Assembly: GCA_030949405.1 (NCBI GenBank) | Contig: JAUZSN010000002.1 | Location: 1,784,553 to 1,848,552 of the forward strand | Direction: 5' to 3' | Source: Methylococcales bacterium | Lineage (GTDB): Bacteria > Pseudomonadota > Gammaproteobacteria > Methylococcales > Methylomonadaceae | Length of the DNA stretch: 64,000 nt | In this document: positions 56,365-64,000 of the stretch, one piece after another | Layout of the letters: each line of letters opens with the position of its first letter | Position numbering within the stretch: position 1 is the first letter of the stretch | Made by a program: the position numbers and the translations under genes | The notes under the pieces: generated by a model | Database searches by the model: none | Seen by the model: the letters and a program-made list of their open reading frames with translations, nothing else | Told to the model about the DNA's origin: nothing

Positions 56365-56979
56365 ATGATGAAAAAATCGTATTCTCAATTTAAGCCTGAT
56401 GATATTAAAAACTTGGGATTAAGTTTTATTCGAGGAAAAATATTTAACTCAATAAAACGTTTAGAACCTTCCCAGTTTTTGCTTGATACGTTGGCAATTA
56501 ATCAAGAGTTTCCTATTGAATCTGAAAAAGCGAAATCGGAATACTTGATTGTCCCTATTTTGACTGAAATACAGGTAAAAAACCCTAAAAAGTTTACTTG
56601 TTTTTCAGGCTATCAATTTAATGTAGATAGTCAGTTAGGTTTAAAAGGTTTTTGCGATTTTATTATTTCAAAAAAATATAATGCTGTATTTATAGAAAGC
56701 CCGCTTGTTGCGGTTGTTGAAGTTAAAAGTAACCAAGATTTACCGGATGCATCACCTCAATGTATTGCTGAAATGTATGCCGCTCAATTATACAATGAAA
56801 AAAATGAGGAAAAAATCACGGCTATTTATGGCTCAATTACCAATGGTTACGAATGGATTTTTTTGAGGCTTGAGAATAAAGAGGTCATACTTGATATTCA
56901 TCGTTATGGGATTAAAAATTTATCTGAATTATTAGGGGTTTGGCAGGTTGTTATTGATAGTTTTGATGGTGTGAAATAA
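56365..56979 (+). CDS. PD-(D/E)XK-like nuclease candidate, first gene of the cysD/cysN cassette
   Basis: This 204-residue protein has a likely restriction-endonuclease-like core: Glu60/Glu68 region, an Asp at GFCDFII (98), then VVEVKSNQD with Glu119-x-Lys121, which fits the ExK half of the PD-(D/E)XK site. An alpha-helix with QCIAEMYAAQ follows, as in HsdR-N and VRR-type nucleases. Two ATGs (56365, 56368) follow a GGTGAAGA box. It begins 16 bases after cysD and ends two bases before the ATPase. The nuclease call comes from motif pattern only. I do not know a named family for the whole protein. Confidence 0.6.
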   Translation: MMKKSYSQFKPDDIKNLGLSFIRGKIFNSIKRLEPSQFLLDTLAINQEFPIESEKAKSEYLIVPILTEIQVKNPKKFTCFSGYQFNVDSQLGLKGFCDFIISKKYNAVFIESPLVAVVEVKSNQDLPDASPQCIAEMYAAQLYNEKNEEKITAIYGSITNGYEWIFLRLENKEVILDIHRYGIKNLSELLGVWQVVIDSFDGVK

Positions 56980-56981
56980 TT

Positions 56982-58091
56982 ATGATTTTTTCTAAAGTTT
57001 TACTAAAAGGTGTAAAAGGTGTAGGTACGATAGGCTTAGACCTTATACCTGAAAAAAAAGTATATACATTCATTGCTGAAAATGGCGTAGGGAAAACTAA
57101 ACTTTTAGAGTCATTGTTTCAAATATTTTTAGGTTCTCATGAACTGTTAACAACAATAACTAATGAGCGTTATTTGTCTGAGTTATTTGTTTTAACTACT
57201 GCACAAGTGGATGATATAAGGTTTATATTTCCAAAAAGCAGTTTTAGTTATAAGTGTCTTTTTAATAATATTAAGCAACATAATTTACCCATCGTTTACA
57301 TGGCATCACAAAACCGAGGATTTATAAAACACCAGCAACAAGCAACAAAAGCTATTGGTAATTTTTCAGATAGAAGAAAACGTTACATTGATTCTTTATT
57401 TCAAGGAATGCAGCAAAATTTTTCTAACCTAAATATGGAAAATGATATTGAGCAATGGTTTATTACTCGCGCTCAATCTTCAAATAGTTATCAAAAACAA
57501 GCGGATAACCGAGTGGCAGAATTACAAATTGTTTTAAAATTATTACATCAATTAGATACTCGAATTGATGAAAATTTTCTTGAAATTAGCGGTGACAATC
57601 GGGTTTTTATAGATATTAATGGTAATAAAAGACAGTTATCCCAATTAAGTACAGGGTTTGCATCCATTTTAAAAATTATTCAGTCCATCGTAGCAGGTTA
57701 TGGAAATTTTACTAATGAGCAAAACTTACAGCAAGTAAAAGGCATTGTTTTAATAGATGAAATAGAAAGTCATTTCCATCTTTCATGGCAAGCTAAAATT
57801 ATTCCCTTATTAAAAAAATTATTTCCCAATACCACGTTTTATATTACCACCCATTCATCTATTGTTTTAACACAACTTGAAGAAGGTGAAGCGTATAAAT
57901 TAAACCGTGAGAATGATGGTGTTGTACGTTCTTCGCCTATTATTGCACCCAATAAAGCGGCTTTAATTGATGTGCTTAAAGATGCGTTTGATATTGATTT
58001 AAATAAAATGAAGCGTGACAATATGTCTGCTAAACAGCAGCAAGAGGCAAAAAAGAAACTTCTTGATTTTTTAATACAAGAAGAGACTTAA
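56982..58091 (+). CDS. AAA/ABC-type ATPase, second gene of the cysD/cysN cassette
   Basis: This 369-residue ATPase has Walker A AENGVGKTK (32-40), a signature-like QLSTGFASILKII, Walker B GIVLIDEIESHFHLSWQ (Asp259-Glu260) and a switch His in YITTHSS. These are features of the OLD/RecF/SMC-related ATPases (AAA_21/AAA_15 type) used in many defence systems. The region 90-220 between the motifs is helical and may bind DNA or the partner proteins. It is three bases before the PIN gene, suggesting one operon. No match to a known system is recognised. Confidence 0.78.
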   Translation: MIFSKVLLKGVKGVGTIGLDLIPEKKVYTFIAENGVGKTKLLESLFQIFLGSHELLTTITNERYLSELFVLTTAQVDDIRFIFPKSSFSYKCLFNNIKQHNLPIVYMASQNRGFIKHQQQATKAIGNFSDRRKRYIDSLFQGMQQNFSNLNMENDIEQWFITRAQSSNSYQKQADNRVAELQIVLKLLHQLDTRIDENFLEISGDNRVFIDINGNKRQLSQLSTGFASILKIIQSIVAGYGNFTNEQNLQQVKGIVLIDEIESHFHLSWQAKIIPLLKKLFPNTTFYITTHSSIVLTQLEEGEAYKLNRENDGVVRSSPIIAPNKAALIDVLKDAFDIDLNKMKRDNMSAKQQQEAKKKLLDFLIQEET

Positions 58092-58094
58092 CGA

Positions 58095-58532
58095 ATGGAA
58101 AGAAAAGTATTATTAGATACCAATTTGATTATCGCTGCATTTGATACGAAGAATCAAAAAGCGATCAATCAAATTAAAGAATTATTAGGTGATGAAAATG
58201 TGGCGTTAGCCATTAGTCCTTTAATTCGTTATGAAGTTTTAAGGGGCGTTTCATATTCTCATCATGAAAGATATGATAATTTAAATTCTATTCTTAATGG
58301 TTTTGAGGAATTTGATATTGGTTGTGATATAGCGGCATTATCGTCTAATTTATTTCGCCTTTCTCAGTCAAAAAAAGAAGCAGGAAAAAATGCCTTAGTT
58401 GATAAACGAAGTTTTGATGTTTTTCATCTTGCAACCGCTAAATGTAATGAGCTTGAGTTATGTTCAAATGATAGTGATTTGGAAAAATTAGAAAATCTTT
58501 ATCAAAGCTGGTTAAACTCCCAATCAAGCTAA
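58095..58532 (+). CDS. PIN-domain ribonuclease, third gene of the cysD/cysN cassette
   Basis: This 145-residue PIN protein has the four acidic positions: Asp8 in LLDTNLIIAAF, Glu47 in RYEVLRG, Asp108 in KRSFDVFHLATA and Asp126/128 in CSNDSDLE. Such domains cleave RNA (VapC toxins, tRNA or rRNA). No VapB-like antitoxin gene is adjacent, so its control may depend on the ATPase. The stop is 53 bases before cysN. The size is at the upper end for VapC. Confidence 0.88.
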   Translation: MERKVLLDTNLIIAAFDTKNQKAINQIKELLGDENVALAISPLIRYEVLRGVSYSHHERYDNLNSILNGFEEFDIGCDIAALSSNLFRLSQSKKEAGKNALVDKRSFDVFHLATAKCNELELCSNDSDLEKLENLYQSWLNSQSS

Positions 58533-58585
58533 CGTCGTCTTTTATCTTCCTTTATTAAAAATTATAGTTATTACTTAGGAATACC

Positions 58586-60199
58586 ATGTCCCACCAATCC
58601 GATTTAATCAGCACCGATATAAACGCCTATCTTGCTCAACATGAACGTAAAGAACTCTTACGTTTTTTAACCTGCGGTAACGTTGATGACGGTAAAAGTA
58701 CCCTCATCGGGCGACTCTTATACGATTCAAAAATGATCTACGAAGATCAACTGGCCGCTGTCCAAGCCGATAGTGTCAAATCAGGGACAACAGGCGCGGG
58801 TAAAGTTGATTTAGCCTTATTAGTTGATGGATTACAAGCCGAACGTGAACAAGGTATCACCATTGATGTGGCCTATCGTTATTTCTCAACTAAAAATCGT
58901 AAATTTATTATTGCCGATACACCAGGGCATGAACAATACACCCGTAATATGGCAACAGGAGCTTCAACCTGTGATTTAGCCGTCATCTTAATTGATGCGC
59001 GTTATGGCGTGCAAACACAAACTAAACGCCATAGTTTCATCGCCTCTTTATTAGGGATTAAACATATTATTGTTGCCATCAACAAAATGGATTTAGTTGA
59101 TTACAGCGAAGAAATCTATTTAAGAATCCAACAAGACTATCAAAGTTTTATTTCCACGCTAGAATTAGAGGATGTTCACTTTATTCCGATGTCAGCCTTA
59201 GATGGCGATAATGTCGTCAATAAAAGTGCTAACATGCCTTGGTATCAAGGGATTTCAATGATGGAATCCTTGGAAACAATTAAAATTACCGATGACCATA
59301 ATTTTGTTGAAGCCCGTTTTCCTGTGCAATATGTTAATCGGCCTAATCTTGATTTTAGAGGCTTTTGTGGCACTGTCGCGTCAGGGGTATTTCATAAAGG
59401 CGATAAAATTACCGCCCTCCCTTCTGGAAAAAGCAGCACTATTAAATCCATTGTGACTTATGACGGTGAATTAGAACAAGCCTTTCCACCGATGGCCGTT
59501 ACCTTAACGCTTGATGATGAAATAGATGTTAGCCGAGGTGATACTCTGGTTAGTGGTGATAGTCCTCCTATGATTGCAGATAGTTTTAAAGCTGTCTTGG
59601 TTTGGATGACTGAAAAAGCCATGATTCCTGGGCGACAATATTTAATAAAATTAGCCACGCGCAGTGTTTCAGGGTCTATTTCATCTATTCATCATCGAAT
59701 TGATGTTAACACCTTAGAACATCACGATGCCGAGCAGTTAGAACTTAATGAAATTGGCTGTTGTAATGTCTCTGTTAATGCCCCTGTTGTTTTTGACCCT
59801 TACGCCAAAACGAAAGGCACGGGTTCGTTTATTATTGTCGATCGTCTAACCAATGTAACGGTTGGCGCGGGTATGATTTTAGGCGGAACGGAAGCGAGTG
59901 ATTTTACAGCCGTGACCCCCGCAGAACGTGCCGCTCGTTTTAGTCAGCAACCGACGATGATTGCGTTGAACGGTGAGAAGGCGGCGGAAATTGTTTATCA
60001 ATTGGAACGGCATTTATTTGATAACGGTCATGCGGCAACCATTTTAGAAAAAGTAACCCCTGATTATATCGGTGTAATAAAAAATGCGGGCTTAATTGGC
60101 TTGTGTGTTAATGCGGATGCTGAATTAAGTTTTGATTGCGATAAGCAAACAATTGAACAAATTTATAGCACGTTGAAGGAACAAGCAGTTATTTATTAA
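58586..60199 (+). CDS. cysN: CysN, sulfate adenylyltransferase GTPase subunit, with decayed APS-kinase tail
   Basis: This 537-residue protein has the EF-Tu-like GTPase motifs [14 protein letters not shown] (G1), DTPGHEQY (G3) and INKMD (G4), then two beta-barrel domains. From about residue 446 the sequence [20 protein letters not shown] resembles the start of the CysC (APS kinase) domain of fused CysNC proteins (ERAARF..P..IWLTGLSGAGKST), but the P-loop has become [10 protein letters not shown] and only about 90 residues remain. So the kinase domain is apparently vestigial and the protein should only make APS. It follows the three-gene cassette. Confidence 0.93.
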   Translation: MSHQSDLISTDINAYLAQHERKELLRFLTCGNVDDGKSTLIGRLLYDSKMIYEDQLAAVQADSVKSGTTGAGKVDLALLVDGLQAEREQGITIDVAYRYFSTKNRKFIIADTPGHEQYTRNMATGASTCDLAVILIDARYGVQTQTKRHSFIASLLGIKHIIVAINKMDLVDYSEEIYLRIQQDYQSFISTLELEDVHFIPMSALDGDNVVNKSANMPWYQGISMMESLETIKITDDHNFVEARFPVQYVNRPNLDFRGFCGTVASGVFHKGDKITALPSGKSSTIKSIVTYDGELEQAFPPMAVTLTLDDEIDVSRGDTLVSGDSPPMIADSFKAVLVWMTEKAMIPGRQYLIKLATRSVSGSISSIHHRIDVNTLEHHDAEQLELNEIGCCNVSVNAPVVFDPYAKTKGTGSFIIVDRLTNVTVGAGMILGGTEASDFTAVTPAERAARFSQQPTMIALNGEKAAEIVYQLERHLFDNGHAATILEKVTPDYIGVIKNAGLIGLCVNADAELSFDCDKQTIEQIYSTLKEQAVIY

Positions 60200-60226
60200 T
60201 AGTTTGAATTTATCAGTAGGTATGTG

Positions 60227-61972
60227 ATGGAAAAAATTCCTGTTAAAAAGAAAATAATCCTCCGTAAAGTTGAAAACAGAGCGACAGACCTCTCGCATTT
60301 AGACCCTCTTTTACAGCGTATTTTTACGGCACGGGGCATTACATCGGTCAATGCATTAGATAGGAATTTAGCCAAACTTCCCTCACCGTGGTTATTATCA
60401 GGGATGGAAGCGATGGTTTCTCATTTAATAACCGCGCTTAAAAACCAGCAAAAAATTGTTATTGTTGCTGATTTTGATGCCGATGGCGCAACCAGTTGTG
60501 CGGTTGCGATTCGTGGGCTTTATTTATTAGGGGCGACAAATCTTAATTTTGTTGTTCCTAATCGTTTTAAATACGGTTATGGACTCACACCTGAAATTGT
60601 TGATTTAGTCAAAGCGCGTAATGAGGATGTTGACGTTATTGTCACAGTTGATAATGGTATATCCAGTCATGAAGGAGTTAAGGCGGCTAAAGCATTAGGG
60701 ATTAAAGTCTTAGTCACCGATCATCATTTACCTGCGAATGAACTTCCCGTTGCGGATGCGATTGTGAATCCTAACGTAGTCGATGATAAATTTCCCAGTA
60801 AAAATATTGCAGGCGTGGGGGTTATTTTTTATGTCTTAATGGCCTTACGCGCGCGTTTACGTGAATTGGATTATTTTATTAATTTTCCTGAACCTAATTT
60901 AGCTCAATTATTAGATTTTGTGGCATTAGGAACGGTTGCGGATGTCGTGCAGTTGGATGAGGTTAATCGTATTTTAGTCCATCAAGGCTTATTACGAATG
61001 CGTTCAGGTCACGCTCATACGGGTCTTAAAAGTTTAATGTTAGTGGCTAAACGGGATCCTAAAAATTTAACGCCTGCTGATTTAGGCTTTGCATTAGGCC
61101 CTCGACTCAATGCTGTGGGTCGAATGGATGATATGAGTTTAGGGATTCAAGGTTTTTTAACAGATGATCCGCAATTAGCCTACGCCATTATGCAGCAACT
61201 CGATCAATTTAATCAGCAACGTAAAGAAGTCGAAGCGGAAATGAAACAACAGGCGACTTTATTATTGGATGTCATGCGTCCAAATGATAAACATCGTTTG
61301 ATGTCGGGTATTTGTTTATACGATGAAGCGTGGCATCAGGGGGTTATTGGTATTTTAGCCTCACGAATAAAAGAAAGTGAACATCGACCTGTGATTGCAT
61401 TTGCACCCGCAGATGAGGGTGAAATGAAAGGTTCGGCCCGTTCGATTGAAGGGGTTCATATTCGTGATGTGTTAGCCGATATAGCGACAGAACATCCCGC
61501 CTTATTAAGTAAATTTGGGGGACATGCGATGGCCGCAGGGTTAAGTATTAAAACCCATGATTATCCTGCGTTTGCCTTAGCGTTTGATGAACGGGTCGGC
61601 AAGTCTTTACATGGGATGAATTTACAGCAAAAAATTTACTCTGACGGTGAATTGTCCGCAAAGTACTTAACCCTTGAATTTGCTGAAAGTTTACAAACTG
61701 TAGCAACGTGGGGTCAAGGGTTTCCAGAGCCTGTTTTTCATGGGCTATTTGATGTGATTCAATGTCGTATTGTCGGCGGAAATCATCTTAAATTGGTTTT
61801 AAGGCAACCTTCAGAAGATGTCTTTATTGATGGCATTGCTTTTTTTGTTGAACGCGCTGAAAATTGGTTAGGTATTCGACAAATTAAAGCGGCGTATAAA
61901 CTGGATATTAATGAATACCGAGGGCAACGAACATTACAACTAAAAGTGGATTACTTAGAAAAAATACACTAA
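60227..61972 (+). CDS. recJ: RecJ, single-stranded-DNA-specific 5'-3' exonuclease
   Basis: This 581-residue DHH-family exonuclease has motifs VADFDADGATS, VTVDNGISS, VTDHHLPANELP (DHH) and later GFALGPRLNAVGRMDD with the DHHA1-type region (SKFGGHAMAAGLSI). It digests single-stranded DNA in recombination and mismatch repair. The ATG at 60227 is used; a GTG three bases earlier is also possible. It lies 27 bases after cysN in the same direction. Confidence 0.97.
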   Translation: MEKIPVKKKIILRKVENRATDLSHLDPLLQRIFTARGITSVNALDRNLAKLPSPWLLSGMEAMVSHLITALKNQQKIVIVADFDADGATSCAVAIRGLYLLGATNLNFVVPNRFKYGYGLTPEIVDLVKARNEDVDVIVTVDNGISSHEGVKAAKALGIKVLVTDHHLPANELPVADAIVNPNVVDDKFPSKNIAGVGVIFYVLMALRARLRELDYFINFPEPNLAQLLDFVALGTVADVVQLDEVNRILVHQGLLRMRSGHAHTGLKSLMLVAKRDPKNLTPADLGFALGPRLNAVGRMDDMSLGIQGFLTDDPQLAYAIMQQLDQFNQQRKEVEAEMKQQATLLLDVMRPNDKHRLMSGICLYDEAWHQGVIGILASRIKESEHRPVIAFAPADEGEMKGSARSIEGVHIRDVLADIATEHPALLSKFGGHAMAAGLSIKTHDYPAFALAFDERVGKSLHGMNLQQKIYSDGELSAKYLTLEFAESLQTVATWGQGFPEPVFHGLFDVIQCRIVGGNHLKLVLRQPSEDVFIDGIAFFVERAENWLGIRQIKAAYKLDINEYRGQRTLQLKVDYLEKIH

Positions 61973-62005
61973 CTAGTTTTCATTTCAATCGTTAAGGCAT
62001 ATTTT

Positions 62006-62548
62006 ATGATAAAACGTACACTTCTTAATACGGGGTTTATTTTATTAACCACCAGTTGTTTTCTTTATGGCTGTGGTGATAGTGACTCTAAAAAAACGCA
62101 AACATCCGTTAAGACTGTAAAAATATTTAAACAGGCAAAAATACTAAAAGGGTTGGTTTCTGATGATAAAGGACGCATAAAAGCAGGGAAAATTAGCGCG
62201 ATTAATGATAAAAAGAAGGTGATTGCAACCGCAAGTGTTCAAGAGGATGGTTATTATAAGATTGAAATCCCCGCATTAACCGTTCTCCCTATTTTATTAA
62301 AGGTGTCTTTAGCGAATGATAAGGCAGAAAATAAAGAATTAACGGCAGCGATTATTTATACTTCCATGACAAAATTTGATATTAACCCTTTATCTACAAA
62401 AATTGCCGAAAAAGCGAAAAAACTTGGGGGTTATACGCATTCTAATATGGTCGTTGCTGCTGAAAGTATGGTAAAAATTCCTGATGATAATAAAAGCACA
62501 CGCGGTTTTAGAGGGGATCCAACAAAACAGTATGGCGGTTGGCATTAA
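62006..62548 (+). CDS. Lipoprotein of unknown function with a carboxypeptidase-regulatory-like core
   Basis: This 180-residue protein has a lipoprotein signal with lipobox FLYGC (Cys23). After a Lys/Thr-rich linker comes a short beta-domain (ILKGLVSDDKGRIKAGKISA ... VQEDGYYKIEIPAL) like the carboxypeptidase-regulatory fold found in surface lipoproteins. The C-terminus holds a helix (PLSTKIAEKAKKLGG) and a Gly-rich end (RGFRGDPTKQYGGWH). No named family is recognised. It follows recJ by 33 bases. Confidence 0.75.
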   Translation: MIKRTLLNTGFILLTTSCFLYGCGDSDSKKTQTSVKTVKIFKQAKILKGLVSDDKGRIKAGKISAINDKKKVIATASVQEDGYYKIEIPALTVLPILLKVSLANDKAENKELTAAIIYTSMTKFDINPLSTKIAEKAKKLGGYTHSNMVVAAESMVKIPDDNKSTRGFRGDPTKQYGGWH

Positions 62549-62564
62549 ATTGTTTTAAATAATG

Positions 62565-62686
62565 GGCTACTCACTTAAGGCGAGACGGTTGCATTTAGAC
62601 CTCCGAAGTTTTTAAAATCGTGGAGACCGTCTGTTTAATTTCTACATGGAATAAACTTTCAGGTGTTTCGTCTTAAGTTGGTCGCC
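62565..62686. mobile_element. IS1-type MITE (122 bp), second copy of the family
   Basis: GGCTACTCACTTAAGGCGAGAC (from 62565) and the inverse of the right end GTTTCGTCTTAAGTTGGTCGCC (ending 62686) match at 17 of 22 positions. AAATAAT occurs just outside both ends (62557-62563 and 62687-62693), as expected for target duplication. It shares the CAACTTAAGACG end with the copy at 46832-46896. The interior has no ORF. It sits 16 bases after the lipoprotein gene and just before the stop of the convergent gene. Confidence 0.72.
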
Positions 62687-62693
62687 AAATAAT

Positions 62694-63860
62694 TCAGAGT
62701 TTATGGGCTAACTGTTGGTTATACAGGGCGGCAATTAAATTGGCTTGATAGACCATGCCGACTAAACCTCGTTCAGCATTAATAATAGGGATTTGTCGTC
62801 GCCCATGAGTAGACATTAAACCAATTAGCTCAACAATATGCGCTGTTTCGGGTAATGTCATGACTTGGGTACTCATAATAAGCCCTACCGCTTCAGGTTT
62901 TGTTGCCGATATACGCGGGGTTCGGCGAATAAATGCGCGTAAATTATCTTGAAAATTATCATATAAACTTAAATCTATAAATTTAAAAAAATCATTCCAA
63001 GTAATCATCCCAATCACCCGTCCTGCTTTGTCAATAACAGGCATCGCTTTGAGCTGCTTTTTTATCATCAATTTCCAAGCGTCTTCAACTTCCGTTCCAA
63101 ACTCAACGGTCGTTATATTTGTAATCATAATATCTGCACAAATAATATCGGTTTTAAGTCGCTTAAAGGAATTTATTTCGGCCTGACTTAATAAGTGACT
63201 CAATTCGGAATAGGTCATATCAATAAAAACATCACTCTCACTTAACGCTAAATTAAGATCCTGTTCGGAAAAACCAATATGATGACTCGGTTGGCTAATA
63301 ATATGGCGTTGACGGGGGGAATTTTTTACAGGCAGTGAACTTGGGTAGCGTCTTCGCATGACCCAACGATTAATGATAACCGTCAGTAATAATAAGGTAA
63401 CAACATTAATTGCCACAGGGACCAGTACAAAAGAATACCCTAAATTAATAATGGAAGGCCCTGCCATGATGGGGGTTAAACTCGTTGCGGCTGCAGGAGG
63501 ATGTAAGCAGCGTAAAATAAGCATCATAAAGATAGAACCGCCAACGGCTGTGGCGGCGGCTGTTGCAATTTCAGGTATGTTTAAGGCACAGGCAACCCCA
63601 ACAATAGCAGAAACTAATTGTCCGCCTGCAAAAGGCCACGGTTGGGCTAATGGGCTGCTGGGAATAAAAAATAAAATAACGGATGAGGCCCCCATTGAGG
63701 CGACAATCATCGGGTATCCTTGCCAAGGTGAGATAATTTTAGTTATCAAGGCAATAAAAAAAATGGAACAAAAACAAGCGATCAAAGAAACAAGTTTCGC
63801 TTTAATACTTAAGTTAACAGGATCAATGGTAACGTATTTTATAAAGTGAAATAGATTCAT
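62694..63860 (-). CDS. HPP-family membrane protein with paired CBS domains
   Basis: This 388-residue protein has an N-terminal HPP domain of four to five membrane helices (about 20-175, with SPLAQPWPFAGGQLVSAIVG and LRCLHPPAAATSLTPIMAG, the PAAA motif of the family). A cytoplasmic tail holds two CBS motifs (about 240-300: MITNITTVEFGTEVEDAWKL, and 325-385: MSTQVMTLPETAHIVELIGL). HPP proteins include nitrite transporters, and CBS pairs bind adenosine nucleotides. So a nucleotide-regulated transporter is likely, with the substrate unknown. A MITE-like element lies about 37 bases upstream. Confidence 0.88.
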   Translation of the reverse strand: MNLFHFIKYVTIDPVNLSIKAKLVSLIACFCSIFFIALITKIISPWQGYPMIVASMGASSVILFFIPSSPLAQPWPFAGGQLVSAIVGVACALNIPEIATAAATAVGGSIFMMLILRCLHPPAAATSLTPIMAGPSIINLGYSFVLVPVAINVVTLLLLTVIINRWVMRRRYPSSLPVKNSPRQRHIISQPSHHIGFSEQDLNLALSESDVFIDMTYSELSHLLSQAEINSFKRLKTDIICADIMITNITTVEFGTEVEDAWKLMIKKQLKAMPVIDKAGRVIGMITWNDFFKFIDLSLYDNFQDNLRAFIRRTPRISATKPEAVGLIMSTQVMTLPETAHIVELIGLMSTHGRRQIPIINAERGLVGMVYQANLIAALYNQQLAHKL

Positions 63861-63897
63861 AAGTCAATGATGGGATTAAATTTAGGTCTTGTTAGTT

Positions 63898-64000
63898 CAA
63901 TACCTTCGCCAATTTAGGTTTTGAGCCAGAATCTTTCAAAATCTAATATTTAGGTTCTAATAAAATCAAGTAGTTATAATATTAAAAAGTAGAGTTTCAA
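63898..64000. mobile_element. MITE-like element B, second copy (cut by window end)
   Basis: 103 bases starting CAATACCTTCGCCAA match 46063-46166 with three substitutions and a one-base gap. The right terminal repeat is outside the window. It lies in the promoter region of the HPP-CBS gene, 37 bases upstream of its start. Confidence 0.85.

Noticed and set aside
58095-58532. VapBC toxin-antitoxin interpretation of the PIN gene
   Set aside because: No small antitoxin-like gene precedes or follows it; the direct neighbours are a full-length ATPase and cysN.
1-64000. CRISPR arrays, tRNA, rRNA, prophage or integrase genes
   Set aside because: No regularly spaced direct repeats, cloverleaf-forming tRNA ends, rRNA segments, phage structural genes or recombinase motifs were seen on either strand.

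Overview
The window is AT-rich, gene-dense chromosomal DNA. It looks like a gammaproteobacterium, most plausibly of the methanotroph order Methylococcales. Reasons: gammaproteobacterial gene orders (nudJ-mnmA, gpmI-envC-ctpA, dnaB-alr, clpS-clpA, cysD/cysN), a VPxPA-type PEP-CTERM protein beside a large exopolysaccharide cluster, and proton-translocating transhydrogenase genes. No methane-oxidation gene lies here, so the order is an inference. There are no rRNA, tRNA, CRISPR or complete IS genes.

Layout. 1-10.5 kb: housekeeping genes, namely clpA (partial), clpS, nudJ, mnmA, gpmI, an EnvC-like hydrolase activator, ctpA, dnaB (carrying an in-frame intein in its Walker A loop) and alr. 10.5-21.6 kb: lpoA, rsmI, then a reverse-strand hisC-ATPase-DUF4435-tyrA run in which an AAA ATPase plus TOPRIM/DUF4435 pair (PARIS-like) sits between two amino-acid genes with almost no spacing. 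Two related unknown GTPases and a small lipoprotein follow. 21.8-26.1 kb: an RND efflux permease and its adaptor. 26.7-41.4 kb: an exopolysaccharide locus with export protein, outer-membrane barrel, chain-length regulator, tyrosine-kinase-like ATPase, flippase, polymerase, glycosyltransferases, acetyltransferase, sulfotransferase, deacetylase, FemAB-like protein and a WecG/TagA-type transferase fused to a STAS domain. A PEP-CTERM protein follows. 42.8-55.3 kb: FAH hydrolase, a haem-c membrane protein, yaaA, ribA, a cNMP-domain fragment, a YeeE/YedE transporter pair, thyA, pntAB, a large DUF4214/Ig-like surface protein and a small frameshifted membrane protein. 55.4-64 kb: cysD and cysN split by a three-gene cassette (PD-(D/E)XK-like protein, AAA ATPase, PIN nuclease), then recJ, a lipoprotein and an HPP-CBS membrane protein.

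The most interesting items are the two ATPase-plus-nuclease cassettes placed seamlessly inside essential biosynthetic operons (hisC/tyrA and cysD/cysN). Both look like anti-phage or other conflict modules that borrow housekeeping transcription. The cysDN cassette matches no system I can name. The window also holds at least four families of small non-autonomous inverted-repeat elements (MITE-like), two of them present twice, several with clear flanking direct repeats. A decayed-endonuclease intein sits in DnaB, and CysN ends in what looks like a decayed APS-kinase domain.

Four single-base frameshifts were found, all at homopolymers (two in the flippase, one in an 11-T tract of the polymerase, one in a small membrane protein). 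They could be phase-variable tracts or real decay, but their occurrence in unrelated genes makes sequencing error a serious alternative.
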